A DNA stretch of 64,000 bases from Leifsonia shinshuensis (GTDB lineage Bacteria > Actinomycetota > Actinomycetes > Actinomycetales > Microbacteriaceae): positions 248,001-312,000 of the forward strand of contig NZ_CP043641.1 in assembly GCF_014217625.1 (NCBI RefSeq), given 5' to 3'. Positions 44,905-52,859 of the stretch are shown piece by piece. The notes below the pieces were generated by a model. That model made no database searches, was not told the origin of the DNA, and was given only the letters and a program-made list of their open reading frames with translations. How positions within the stretch are numbered: the first letter of the stretch is position 1; the number at the start of each line of letters is the position of its first letter. The position numbers and the translations under genes were made by a program.

Positions 44905-45789
44905 GCGCCAGCGCCCTCCCACACGCAGCCACAGCGAGCTGCGCAGGCTGGCGCCGCGGTCGTCGACCGTGCGCGCCGTGAGCAGGATGGCGTCCGCGCC
45001 GATCCGCTCGGTGCCCAGCACCGCGAGCTCCGCGGCGGGGGAGTCCTCCTCGGCCAGGGCCTCCAGGATCGCGTCGCGGCCCCAGAGCCGGCCGGAGCGG
45101 CCGATCTCCTCGAAGTCGGGGTGCAGCAGCGCGGCGACCCGGGCGGAGTCCGAGCGGACGGCCGGCTCGACGAGTTCGCGCTCCAGGCGCTTCACGACGT
45201 CCTCGTCGGACTCCGACGCGGTCAGCAGGTCGTCGAAGAGATCGAACTCGACCGTCTCGGCGGCGGGGGAGGCCGGCGCGGCCTTCTCGGCCACCGCCAG
45301 CGCGGGCGCCGGCTCGTGGACAGCGGCTCCTGGCCAGCCCGGCCCGATCGGAATGGCGTCGCCGTCCCGATAGGCCGTCGCCGCCGCGCGTGCGCGCTGG
45401 TCGGCCGCCTCGTTCAGGTCGTGGCCTGCGTGGCCCTTGACCCACTCGAACGTGTACGTCCGGCCGTGCAGGGCCCGGTCCAGCCGTTCCAGCAGCTCAC
45501 GGTTGAGCACGGGGGAGCCGTCGGACTTCCGCCAGCCCTTGCGCTTCCAGCCCGGCATCCACTTGGTGACCGAGTTGATCACGTACTGGCTGTCGCACAG
45601 GATGCGCAGGTCCTCGTCCACGTGCGCGGTCGACTCCAGGAGGTCGATGACCGCCATGAGCTCGCCCATGTTGTTCGTGCCGTGCGGCCAGCCGCCCGCC
45701 GACCAGCGCTCGTCGTCGACGTACCAGGACCAGCCCGACGGGCCGGGATTACCGAGGGCGGAGCCGTCCGCCGCTGCGACGATCGTCAC
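44872..45789 (-). CDS. rnhA: Ribonuclease HI fused to a SnoaL/DUF4440-like domain
   Basis: Protein of 305 residues. Residues 1-140 are RNase HI with a complete active site: D8 (ADGSALGNPG), E43 (NNMGELMAV), D65 (CDSQYV), H119 and D129 (VKGHAGHDLNEAADQ). It cuts RNA in RNA-DNA hybrids. A Pro/Ala-rich linker (about 145-185) leads to a C-terminal NTF2-like domain (about 195-305, HPDFEEIGRSGRLWGRDAILEAL and LWLRVGGRWRLRFHQGTPEA), as in DUF4440/SnoaL proteins. The role of the second domain is unknown. The start codon lies 2 nt after the end of the upstream DUF3043 gene. The 3' end overlaps pyrD by 33 nt. Confidence 0.9.
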   Translation of the reverse strand: MTIVAAADGSALGNPGPSGWSWYVDDERWSAGGWPHGTNNMGELMAVIDLLESTAHVDEDLRILCDSQYVINSVTKWMPGWKRKGWRKSDGSPVLNRELLERLDRALHGRTYTFEWVKGHAGHDLNEAADQRARAAATAYRDGDAIPIGPGWPGAAVHEPAPALAVAEKAAPASPAAETVEFDLFDDLLTASESDEDVVKRLERELVEPAVRSDSARVAALLHPDFEEIGRSGRLWGRDAILEALAEEDSPAAELAVLGTERIGADAILLTARTVDDRGASLRSSLWLRVGGRWRLRFHQGTPEA

Positions 45790-45790
45790 G

Positions 45791-46381
45791 TCAGGCGGGG
45801 TACTGGCCGCGCTTGACCTGCGGCTTCGGCAGGCGCATGACGCGCAGCTGCAGCGCGCGCATGGCGGCGTACCACTTGAGCCCGCGCTCCACCTTGGTCT
45901 TGCCGAACTTGTCGCCGATCTTCCTGGTCACCACGAAGCCGAGCACGATGCAGTCCAGGACGGCGATCAGGAAGAACGCCCACAGGGCCACCAGGCCCCA
46001 GACCTGCATGAACGCCCACGGCAGGAAGCTGAGCACGATGACGAGCAGCATCACCGGGATGAGGAACTCGCCGATGCTGAACCGGGCGTCGACGTAGTCG
46101 CGCACGTACCGGCGCTGCGGGCCGCGGTCGCGCTGCGTCAGGTAGCGCTCGTCGCCCGCTGCCATGCCGACGCGTGCCTTCTCGCGCGCCTCGGCCTGGT
46201 GGGCGCGTGCCGCCTTGGCCGCCTCTTTGCGGTCGGTCGGCACCAGCGGCCGCTTGCGCGCGGCCTCCTGCTCGCGGCGGGTGGGCGTCGGTGCGCCCTT
46301 GCCCAGCCGGGCAGCGGTCTGTTCGGGGGTCTCGGTGGCGGGCGCCTGCGCCTCGGCCGCCGGGTTCTGTCGTTTCGCCAA
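45791..46381 (-). CDS. DUF3043 membrane protein
   Basis: Actinobacterial protein of 196 residues and unknown function. A charged cytoplasmic N-terminal half (Ala/Glu/Arg-rich, about 90 residues, with RRYVRDYVDARFSIGEF) is followed by two transmembrane helices (LIPVMLLVIVLSFLPWAFMQ and ALWAFFLIAVLDCIVLGFVV) and a basic tail. The likely start is TTG 46381, with AAGG about 8 nt upstream on the coding strand. It is divergent from the M20 dipeptidase gene across 41 nt and is followed after 1 nt by the RNase H fusion gene. Confidence 0.87.
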   Translation of the reverse strand: MAKRQNPAAEAQAPATETPEQTAARLGKGAPTPTRREQEAARKRPLVPTDRKEAAKAARAHQAEAREKARVGMAAGDERYLTQRDRGPQRRYVRDYVDARFSIGEFLIPVMLLVIVLSFLPWAFMQVWGLVALWAFFLIAVLDCIVLGFVVTRKIGDKFGKTKVERGLKWYAAMRALQLRVMRLPKPQVKRGQYPA

Positions 46382-46409
46382 AGCTTGAGCCTTCGTTTTG
46401 GGGTCCGTT

Positions 46410-46415
46410 TAAGAT
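46410..46415 (+). promoter_or_regulatory. Leaderless-type -10 element of the M20 dipeptidase gene
   Basis: TAAGAT, then 7 nt, then ATG 46423; no Shine-Dalgarno sequence. Confidence 0.5.
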
Positions 46416-46422
46416 TACCCGC

Positions 46423-47877
46423 ATGACAGACACTCAGCAGACTCCTTCCGGCCGATCCGCAGCCGGGGACCGCCCGGAGGTGGAGGAGCGGATCCGCTCC
46501 TCCGTCGAGACCGGCCTCCCGTCCACGATCGCCGAGCTCTCCCGCCTCGTGCGCATCCCCTCGGTCTCGTGGACCGCGTACGACCCGGGCAACGTCCGCA
46601 AGAGCGCGGAGGCGGTGGCGGAGCTGCTGCGCGAGACCGGAGCGTTCGAGAGCGTCGAGGTCAAGCAGGCGCCCATCTCCGGGCCGTCCACCGGTGCAGG
46701 GGAGAGCCTGGGTCAGCCGGCCGTGCTCGCCACCCGCGCCGCGAAGAACGGCCGCCCGACCGTGCTGCTCTACGCGCACCACGACGTGCAGCCGCAGGGC
46801 GACGCCGAGAACTGGGACACCCCGCCGTTCGAGCCGACCGTGCGCGGCGACCGGCTGTACGGCCGCGGCGCCGCCGACGACAAGGCCGGCGTGATGGCTC
46901 ACGTCGCGAGCGTCCGCGCCCTCGTGGAGGCACTCGGCTCCGACTTCGACCTCGGCATCGCCGTGTTCATCGAGGGCGAGGAGGAGTTCGGCTCCCGCTC
47001 GTTCGCGAACTTCCTGGAGCAGAACAAGTCGGCCCTGGCCGCCGACGTCATCGTGGTCGCCGACTCCGACAACGTCGATGTCGACACCCCCGCCCTCACG
47101 GTCTCGCTGCGCGGCAACGTGACCTTCAAGCTGACGGTCTCGACGCTGGAGCACGCGTCGCACTCCGGGATGTACGGTGGCGCGGCGCCGGACGCCATGC
47201 TCGCGCTCGTCGCCCTCCTGGCGACGCTGCACGACGAGAACGGCTCGGTCGCCGTCGAAGGCATGCGCTCGCACGACGACGCCGCGGAGCCGCCCGCGGT
47301 GAGCGAGGAGCAGTTCCGCGAGGAGGCCGCCCTGCTGCCCGGCGTCACCCCGATCGGCACCGGGCCGATCCTGTCCCGGATGTGGTCGCAGCCGACCGTC
47401 ACGATCACGGGCATCGACGCGCCGAGCGTCGTGGACGCCTCCAACACCCTCCTGCCGAGCGTGTCCGTGCGCCTGAGCGCCCGCGTCGCACCCGGTCAGC
47501 CGGCCTCGGAGGCGTACGAGGCGCTCGAGCGCCACCTCCGCGCGCACGCGCCGTTCGGGGCGAACATCGAGATCAGCGACGTCGACACCGGGGACGCCTT
47601 CCTGGTCGACACCGCCGGCTGGGCGGCCACGGAGGCCAAGCGCGCCATGACGGACGCCTGGGGCGCGGAGGCGGTGGAGACCGGCGTCGGCGGGTCCATC
47701 CCGTTCATCGCCGACCTCGTCCGCGAGTTCCCGGAGGCGCAGATCCTGGTCACCGGCGTCGAGGACCCGGACACCCGCGCCCACAGCCCGAACGAGTCGC
47801 TCCACCTCGGGGTGTTCAAGCGGGCGATTCTGGCCGAGGCGCTCCTGCTCGCGCGCCTGGACGCCCGCCAGGACTGA
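46423..47877 (+). CDS. M20-family dipeptidase
   Basis: Metallopeptidase of 484 residues, probably acting on dipeptides in the cytoplasm. Metal-site motifs are in order: LYAHHDVQPQGD (first His and Asp), GRGAADDKAGVMAH (bridging Asp), EGEEEFGS (catalytic Glu and ligand), VVADSDNV, and a late His in SPNESLHLG. A lid domain is present between them. ATG 46423 gives MTDTQQTPSG and lies 7 nt after a -10 hexamer. The exact substrate is not known. Confidence 0.92.
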   Translation: MTDTQQTPSGRSAAGDRPEVEERIRSSVETGLPSTIAELSRLVRIPSVSWTAYDPGNVRKSAEAVAELLRETGAFESVEVKQAPISGPSTGAGESLGQPAVLATRAAKNGRPTVLLYAHHDVQPQGDAENWDTPPFEPTVRGDRLYGRGAADDKAGVMAHVASVRALVEALGSDFDLGIAVFIEGEEEFGSRSFANFLEQNKSALAADVIVVADSDNVDVDTPALTVSLRGNVTFKLTVSTLEHASHSGMYGGAAPDAMLALVALLATLHDENGSVAVEGMRSHDDAAEPPAVSEEQFREEAALLPGVTPIGTGPILSRMWSQPTVTITGIDAPSVVDASNTLLPSVSVRLSARVAPGQPASEAYEALERHLRAHAPFGANIEISDVDTGDAFLVDTAGWAATEAKRAMTDAWGAEAVETGVGGSIPFIADLVREFPEAQILVTGVEDPDTRAHSPNESLHLGVFKRAILAEALLLARLDARQD

Positions 47878-47971
47878 GCGATCCGGCGGAACTGAGCGAT
47901 CTCGCGGGATCACGACGTACAATCGACGCAGATTTCGCAATCGAATCCGTAGAACACGTGTGAGGAGTCCC

Positions 47972-48328
47972 ATGACCGACACAGCGCTGACCGCGACCAA
48001 GGCCCACGGCGTCGGCCTGACCGACACCGCTGCCGGCAAGGTCAAGAGCCTGCTCGAGCAGGAAGGCCGCGACGACCTGCGTCTGCGCGTCGCCGTCCAG
48101 CCCGGCGGCTGCTCGGGGCTGATCTACCAGCTGTACTTCGACGAGCGCATGCTCGACGGGGACGCGACCGTCGACTTCGACGGGGTGGAGGTCATCGTCG
48201 ACAAGATGAGCGTCCCCTACCTGGACGGCGCCACGATCGACTTCGAGGACACCATCCAGAAGCAGGGATTCACGATCGACAACCCGAACGCGACGGGCTC
48301 CTGCGCCTGTGGAGACTCGTTCCACTGA
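47972..48328 (+). CDS. erpA: ErpA/HesB-type iron-sulfur cluster carrier
   Basis: A-type carrier that hands iron-sulfur clusters to target proteins; 118 residues. The three conserved cysteines are C47 (QPGGCSGL), C111 and C113 (GSCACGDSF). GAGGAG lies 5 nt before ATG 47972. It stands just before the respiratory cluster, as in many actinobacteria; the Rieske protein QcrA or other respiratory enzymes may be recipients, which is inference. Confidence 0.95.
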   Translation: MTDTALTATKAHGVGLTDTAAGKVKSLLEQEGRDDLRLRVAVQPGGCSGLIYQLYFDERMLDGDATVDFDGVEVIVDKMSVPYLDGATIDFEDTIQKQGFTIDNPNATGSCACGDSFH

Positions 48329-48354
48329 GCCTTCCATAGCACAGAAAACACGTC

Positions 48355-48379
48355 AGGGCCGCCCCTTGTGGGCGGCCCT
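48355..48379 (+). terminator. Intrinsic terminator after erpA
   Basis: A 10-bp stem AGGGCCGCCC/GGGCGGCCCT with a 5-nt loop, followed by a short T-rich stretch. Confidence 0.8.
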
Positions 48380-48428
48380 TTGTGTTCGAAACCGGGTGTC
48401 CGTCGGAGTAGGGTAGAGAACGCCACAT

Positions 48429-48447
48429 ACAGTTGCATGTGAACTGT
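48429..48447 (+). promoter_or_regulatory. Inverted repeat in the ctaC leader
   Basis: ACAGTT (48429-48434) and AACTGT (48442-48447) flank a 7-nt spacer, 25 nt before the ctaC start and after a TAGGGT hexamer (48409-48414). It may be an operator or a leader hairpin. Confidence 0.3.
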
Positions 48448-48472
48448 CCCCGAGTCTCTCGAAAGGTCACCG

Positions 48473-49360
48473 GTGCGTCACAATCGCCGTTTCCGATGGG
48501 TTGCAATCCCGATCGCAGCGACACTCGCTATCGTCCTCGCGGGCTGCACGCAGGCCCAGCTCCACGGATTCCTGCCGGGCTTCGTCGAGGGCCAGCAGCC
48601 CGTCACCAACCACACCGACCGCATCAGCGGCCTCTGGGTGACCAGCTGGATCGTCCTGCTCATCGTCGGCATCATCGTCTGGGGTCTCATCCTCTGGGCG
48701 GTCGTCGTGTACCGCCGCCGCAAGGGACAGACCGGACTGCCGGTCCAGCTCCGCTACAACATGCCGATCGAGATCTTCTACACGATCGTGCCGCTCATCC
48801 TGGTCCTCGGCTTCTTCGCCTTCACGGCGCGCGACCAGAACGCCATCGAGCAGCCGTACGCGCACCCGGACCTCAAGATCCAGGTGTACGCCAAGCAGTG
48901 GGCGTGGGACTTCAACTACGTCACCGACAACGTGTACGACCCGGGCATCCAGGCGCAGCCGGACGACTCGAACGCGGCGCCCGGCACGGTCCAGGAGAGC
49001 CAGATCCCCACGCTGTACCTGCCCGAGAACAAGAAGATCACGATCCAGCTCGACTCGCGCGACGTGATCCACTCCTTCTGGGTGCCGGCCTTCCTCTACA
49101 AGAAGGACGTCATCCCGGGCAAGACCAACTACATGTACTTCTCCACCACCGGCCGCACCGGCACCTTCGTCGGCAAGTGCGCTGAGCTGTGCGGCGAGTA
49201 CCACTCGGCGATGCTCTTCAACGTGAAGATCGTGTCGCAGAGCGAGTACGACGCCCACATCCAGTCGCTGCGCGACAAGGGCTTCAACGGCCAGCTCGGG
49301 TCTCAGTACGACCGCAACAACAACCTGCCCGGCACGGGCGCCCCGACGGGCAACGAGTGA
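48473..49360 (+). CDS. ctaC: Cytochrome c oxidase subunit II
   Basis: Receives electrons from the cytochrome bc1 complex through the binuclear copper CuA centre; 295 residues. A signal peptide with a lipobox-like LAGC ends at Cys24, so it may be a lipoprotein. Two transmembrane helices follow (SGLWVTSWIVLLIVGIIVWG and EIFYTIVPLILVLGFFAF), then the cupredoxin domain with the CuA motif CAELCGEYHSAM. An actinobacterial insertion lies between the strands. GTG 48473 has GAAAGG upstream. Confidence 0.96.
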   Translation: MRHNRRFRWVAIPIAATLAIVLAGCTQAQLHGFLPGFVEGQQPVTNHTDRISGLWVTSWIVLLIVGIIVWGLILWAVVVYRRRKGQTGLPVQLRYNMPIEIFYTIVPLILVLGFFAFTARDQNAIEQPYAHPDLKIQVYAKQWAWDFNYVTDNVYDPGIQAQPDDSNAAPGTVQESQIPTLYLPENKKITIQLDSRDVIHSFWVPAFLYKKDVIPGKTNYMYFSTTGRTGTFVGKCAELCGEYHSAMLFNVKIVSQSEYDAHIQSLRDKGFNGQLGSQYDRNNNLPGTGAPTGNE

Positions 49361-49385
49361 TTCCGGCAACGAGTAGGACAGACGC

Positions 49386-51134
49386 ATGACGACGACAGCA
49401 CCGGCGCCCGGAGCGACCACCGCGCCCGCTCCGAAGCCCACCCTCCTCACCGCCAACGGCGTTGAGCGCAAGGGCAACATCCTCGTGAACTACATCACGT
49501 CGACGGACCACAAGACGATCGGGTACATGTACCTGATCTCGTCGTTCATCTACTTCCTCATCGGCGGCGTGATGGCCCTCATCATCCGTGCCCAGCTCTT
49601 CGAGCCGGGTCTCGAGGTGGTGCAGACCAAGGAGCAGTACAACCAGCTCTTCACGATGCACGGCACGATCATGCTGCTGATGTTCGCGACGCCGCTCTTC
49701 GCCGGCTTCGTGAACGTGCTGATGCCGCTGCAGATCGGCGCCCCGGACGTGGCGTTCCCGCGTCTGAACGCGCTGGCGTACTGGTTCTACTCCTTCGGCT
49801 CGCTGATCGCGGTCGCCGGCTTCCTCACCCCGCAGGGTGCGGCGTCGTTCGGCTGGTTCGCGTACGCGCCGCTGTCGAGCACGACCTTCTCGCCGGGCAT
49901 CGGCGGCAACCTCTGGGTCCTCGGCCTCGGCCTCTCGGGCTTCGGCACCATCCTCGGCGCGGTGAACTTCATCACGACCATCATCACGATGCGCGCGCCG
50001 GGTATGACCATGTTCCGCATGCCGATCTTCACCTGGAACGCGATGGTCACCTCGATCCTCGTGCTGATGGCCTTCCCGGTGCTGGCGGCCGCGCTGTTCG
50101 CCCTGGCGGCCGACCGCGTGTTCGACGCGCACATCTACGACGCCGCCAACGGCGGGGCGCTGCTCTGGCAACACCTGTTCTGGTTCTTCGGCCATCCCGA
50201 GGTGTACATCATCGCGCTGCCGTTCTTCGGCATCGTCTCCGAGATCTTCCCGGTGTTCAGCCGTAAGCCGATCTTCGGATACAAGACCCTCATCTACGCG
50301 ACGATCTCGATCGCGGCCCTGTCCGTCACCGTGTGGGCGCACCACATGTACGTGACCGGATCGGTGCTCCTGCCCTGGTTCTCGCTGATGACGATGCTCA
50401 TCGCGGTCCCGACCGGCGTGAAGATCTTCAACTGGATCGGCACGATGTGGCGCGGCTCGCTGACCTTCGAGTCCCCGATGCTGTGGTCGATCGGCTTCCT
50501 GATCACCTTCACGTTCGGTGGTCTGACCGGTGTCATCCTCGCGTCGCCGCCGCTGGACTTCCACGTGTCCGACACCTACTTCGTGGTGGCGCACTTCCAC
50601 TACGTCGTGTTCGGAACCGTCGTCTTCGCGATGTTCGCCGGCTTCTACTTCTGGTGGCCGAAGTGGACGGGCAAGATGCTCAACGACCGTCTCGGCAAGT
50701 GGCACTTCTGGCTGCTGTTCATCGGCTTCCACACGACGTTCCTCATCCAGCACTGGCTGGGCGTCGTGGGCATGCCCCGCCGCTACGCGACCTACTCGCC
50801 GCAGGACGGCTTCACCTGGATGAACCAGGTCTCCTCGATCGGCGCCGGCATCCTCGCGGTCTCGATGATCCCGTTCTTCGTGAACGTGTACCTGACGGCG
50901 CGCAACGCCCCGAAGGTCACGGTCAACGACCCGTGGGGCTACGGCCGCTCGCTCGAGTGGGCGACCTCCTGCCCGCCGCCGCGGCACAACTTCACATCCA
51001 TCCCGCGCATCCGCTCCGAGTCGCCGGCGTTCGACCTCAACCACCCCGAGGCCGGCATCCCGATCGGCGTCGGCGGCGGCAAGGACGCCCCGGACGCTCC
51101 CGTGCTCGACATCTCGAACAACAAGGTGAAGTGA
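49386..51134 (+). CDS. ctaD: Cytochrome c oxidase subunit I
   Basis: Catalytic heme-copper subunit of the aa3 oxidase, reducing oxygen and pumping protons; 582 residues with 12 or more transmembrane helices. Heme and CuB ligands lie in [20 protein letters not shown] (with the Tyr crosslink), WAHHMYVTG and [10 protein letters not shown]. The N-terminal [14 protein letters not shown] part is disordered. ATG 49386 follows ctaC by 25 nt. Confidence 0.97.
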   Translation: MTTTAPAPGATTAPAPKPTLLTANGVERKGNILVNYITSTDHKTIGYMYLISSFIYFLIGGVMALIIRAQLFEPGLEVVQTKEQYNQLFTMHGTIMLLMFATPLFAGFVNVLMPLQIGAPDVAFPRLNALAYWFYSFGSLIAVAGFLTPQGAASFGWFAYAPLSSTTFSPGIGGNLWVLGLGLSGFGTILGAVNFITTIITMRAPGMTMFRMPIFTWNAMVTSILVLMAFPVLAAALFALAADRVFDAHIYDAANGGALLWQHLFWFFGHPEVYIIALPFFGIVSEIFPVFSRKPIFGYKTLIYATISIAALSVTVWAHHMYVTGSVLLPWFSLMTMLIAVPTGVKIFNWIGTMWRGSLTFESPMLWSIGFLITFTFGGLTGVILASPPLDFHVSDTYFVVAHFHYVVFGTVVFAMFAGFYFWWPKWTGKMLNDRLGKWHFWLLFIGFHTTFLIQHWLGVVGMPRRYATYSPQDGFTWMNQVSSIGAGILAVSMIPFFVNVYLTARNAPKVTVNDPWGYGRSLEWATSCPPPRHNFTSIPRIRSESPAFDLNHPEAGIPIGVGGGKDAPDAPVLDISNNKVK

Positions 51135-51138
51135 ACCC

Positions 51139-51561
51139 ATGAGAGCCAATGCAATCCTCTTCTGGATCCTGTCGGTCTTCTTCATCCTCTCGGCGATCGT
51201 CTACACGCTGTGGAGCCTGCTCGACCCGATGCACATGAAGGTCGAGTGGGTCGGCACGGTGGCGCTGACGCTGAGCGCCATCCTGGCCGCGTTCATCGCG
51301 TTCTACGTGGGCCGCTCGCACTCCGCCCAGCACGGCGAGCTGCCGGAGGACCGCCTCGACGCCAACATCGACGACGGCGACCCCGAGCTCGGCCACTTCT
51401 CCCCGTGGAGCTGGTGGCCCGTTGCCCTCGCGACCGGCGCGGCGCTGGTCATGCTGGGCCTCGCGGTCGGCTTCTGGATCTGCTTCATCGGCGTGGCCTT
51501 CAGCCTCGTCTGCATCGTCGGCTGGGTCTACGAGTACTACCGCGGCTACTTCGCGCGCTGA
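51139..51561 (+). CDS. ctaF: Cytochrome c oxidase subunit IV (actinobacterial)
   Basis: Small accessory subunit of the actinobacterial aa3 oxidase in the bc1-aa3 supercomplex; 140 residues with four hydrophobic segments, matching the family (MRANAILFWILSVFFILSA, LSAILAAFIAFYVG, and two near the C-terminus). A charged loop (QHGELPEDRLDANIDDGDPE) lies between them. It starts 4 nt after ctaD. Confidence 0.93.
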   Translation: MRANAILFWILSVFFILSAIVYTLWSLLDPMHMKVEWVGTVALTLSAILAAFIAFYVGRSHSAQHGELPEDRLDANIDDGDPELGHFSPWSWWPVALATGAALVMLGLAVGFWICFIGVAFSLVCIVGWVYEYYRGYFAR

Positions 51562-51579
51562 GCCGCGACTGCGTCGTTC

Positions 51580-51610
51580 GAGGGCCGTCTCCCGTGGGGA
51601 GGCGGCCCTC
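51580..51610 (+). terminator. Hairpin after ctaF
   Basis: A 14-bp stem with one G-U pair (51580-51593 with 51597-51610) and a GTG loop, 18 nt after the ctaF stop. The octamer CGTCGTTC flanks both sides. Confidence 0.7.
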
Positions 51611-51643
51611 GTCGTTCGTGCGGGGACGTCGTGGGTGGGCTGC

Positions 51644-51649
51644 CAGGAT
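51644..51649 (+). promoter_or_regulatory. Leaderless-type -10 element of the MazG-like gene
   Basis: CAGGAT, then 6 nt, then ATG 51656; a weaker form of the TAGGAT seen before other genes. Confidence 0.35.
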
Positions 51650-51655
51650 CGATGC

Positions 51656-51964
51656 ATGGATGTAGCTGCTCTCGGGGACGAGGTCGAGTCGGTGTCCGCC
51701 TTCTATGCGGAGCGACACGACATCGCGCGGACGGACGATTGGTTCATGCTCAAGCTCGGCGAGGAGGTCGGCGAGCTGACGCAGGCGTATCTGGCCCGGT
51801 CGGGCCGGGCACGCGACAAAGGGCGCGACGCAGCCGAGCGGGAGGACGACTTCCGCGCTGAGCTGTCCGATGTGTTCGCTCAGGTGCTCCTGATCGCGAA
51901 GCGGCTCGAGATCGACCTCGAGTCCGAAGTCGCGCGCAAGTGGCTCGTCTGGAAACCGCAGTAG
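51656..51964 (+). CDS. MazG-like nucleotide pyrophosphohydrolase
   Basis: All-alpha NTP pyrophosphatase of 102 residues. Metal-binding motifs: EEVGELTQAY (residues about 37-46, EExxE) and ELSDVFAQVL (ExxD). This single-domain form is shorter than housekeeping MazG and is often described as a cleaner of non-canonical nucleotides. It stands between the two converging halves of the respiratory cluster, ending 7 nt before the convergent methyltransferase gene. Confidence 0.85.
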   Translation: MDVAALGDEVESVSAFYAERHDIARTDDWFMLKLGEEVGELTQAYLARSGRARDKGRDAAEREDDFRAELSDVFAQVLLIAKRLEIDLESEVARKWLVWKPQ

Positions 51965-51971
51965 AACGGAT

Positions 51972-52778
51972 TCAGCGCGCCGTGAATGTCAGGACGTCGA
52001 CGGAGACGGTCGTGGAGTCCGCTTCCGCGGGCGCCACGTCCGCATGGCGCGCCGACGGCCCCATGCCCGCCAGAGCGCGTCGAAGGGCGTCATCGAGCGC
52101 GAGGTCGTACACGACTTGTTCGCGCGCCAGCGGGGCGTACAGCGCCTCCGCGGCCGTGATGACGTCCTCCGCCTTGTCGGTGGGGATGTCGAGCATGCCG
52201 CCGGCTGCGCGCAGGGACGCGAGGTGGTCGGCGCGGGGGACGACGACGGCCAGCGTCCCGCCCGGCCGCAGGACGCGGTGGAACTCGGGGAGATTGCGCG
52301 GCGCGAACACATCCAGCACGGCGTCCACGCGGTGCGAGCGTACCGGCAGCGGGCGCCAGGTGTCGGCCACCAGCCCGTCGATGTCGGCCGATGAGCGGGC
52401 GGCCCGGGCGACGGCCGTCGGGGAGAGGTCCATCGCGAGTCCGACGGCGCCGGGGGAGGCCGCGAGCACGGCGCGCAGGTAGTGGCCGGTGCCGGCGCCG
52501 GCGTCCAGGACACGCTCCGCGGGTGTGACGGCGGAGGCCACTGCCGCCGCGATCGGCGCGTACGCCCCGCCCTCCAGCACCGCGTCGCGCGCGTCCAGCA
52601 TCTCCGCGGTGTCGCCCACGAACTTGCTTCCGCCGCCGAGCAGGGACACGTAGCCGCGCTTGTTCACGTCGTGCCGATGCCCGGAGGCGCAGCCGAGGGT
52701 GAGCCGGTCGACGGGCTCCAGCGGCAGCTCGCAGACGGGGCAGCGCAGCCAGGAGGCCAGGCGGGTCAGGTCGGTCAT
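51972..52778 (-). CDS. RlmA-like 23S rRNA (guanine-N1) methyltransferase
   Basis: SAM-dependent methyltransferase of 268 residues. ATG 52778 is chosen because GGAGG lies 5 nt upstream on the coding strand; the frame is open further but without support. A zinc ribbon precedes the catalytic domain (CPVCELPLEP, then GCASGHRHDVNKRGYVSLL), as in RlmA(I)/RlmA(II). The SAM motif is VLDAGAGTGHYL, then AMDLSPTAVARAAR. Family members methylate G745 or G748 of 23S rRNA; which one cannot be told. Confidence 0.85.
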   Translation of the reverse strand: MTDLTRLASWLRCPVCELPLEPVDRLTLGCASGHRHDVNKRGYVSLLGGGSKFVGDTAEMLDARDAVLEGGAYAPIAAAVASAVTPAERVLDAGAGTGHYLRAVLAASPGAVGLAMDLSPTAVARAARSSADIDGLVADTWRPLPVRSHRVDAVLDVFAPRNLPEFHRVLRPGGTLAVVVPRADHLASLRAAGGMLDIPTDKAEDVITAAEALYAPLAREQVVYDLALDDALRRALAGMGPSARHADVAPAEADSTTVSVDVLTFTAR

Positions 52779-52817
52779 CGCGGCCTCCGGAAGCGGTCGG
52801 TGGAGGGGGAGTACGCG

Positions 52818-52850
52818 AAAGCGCCGGTGCAGAAACTGCACCGGCGCTTT
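52818..52850 (-). terminator. Hairpin after qcrB
   Basis: A 15-bp perfect stem (52818-52832 with 52836-52850) with a 3-nt loop, 9 nt beyond the qcrB stop on the minus strand. It should end the ctaE-qcrCAB transcript before the methyltransferase gene. Confidence 0.75.
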
Positions 52851-52859
52851 CCGGTCGGA

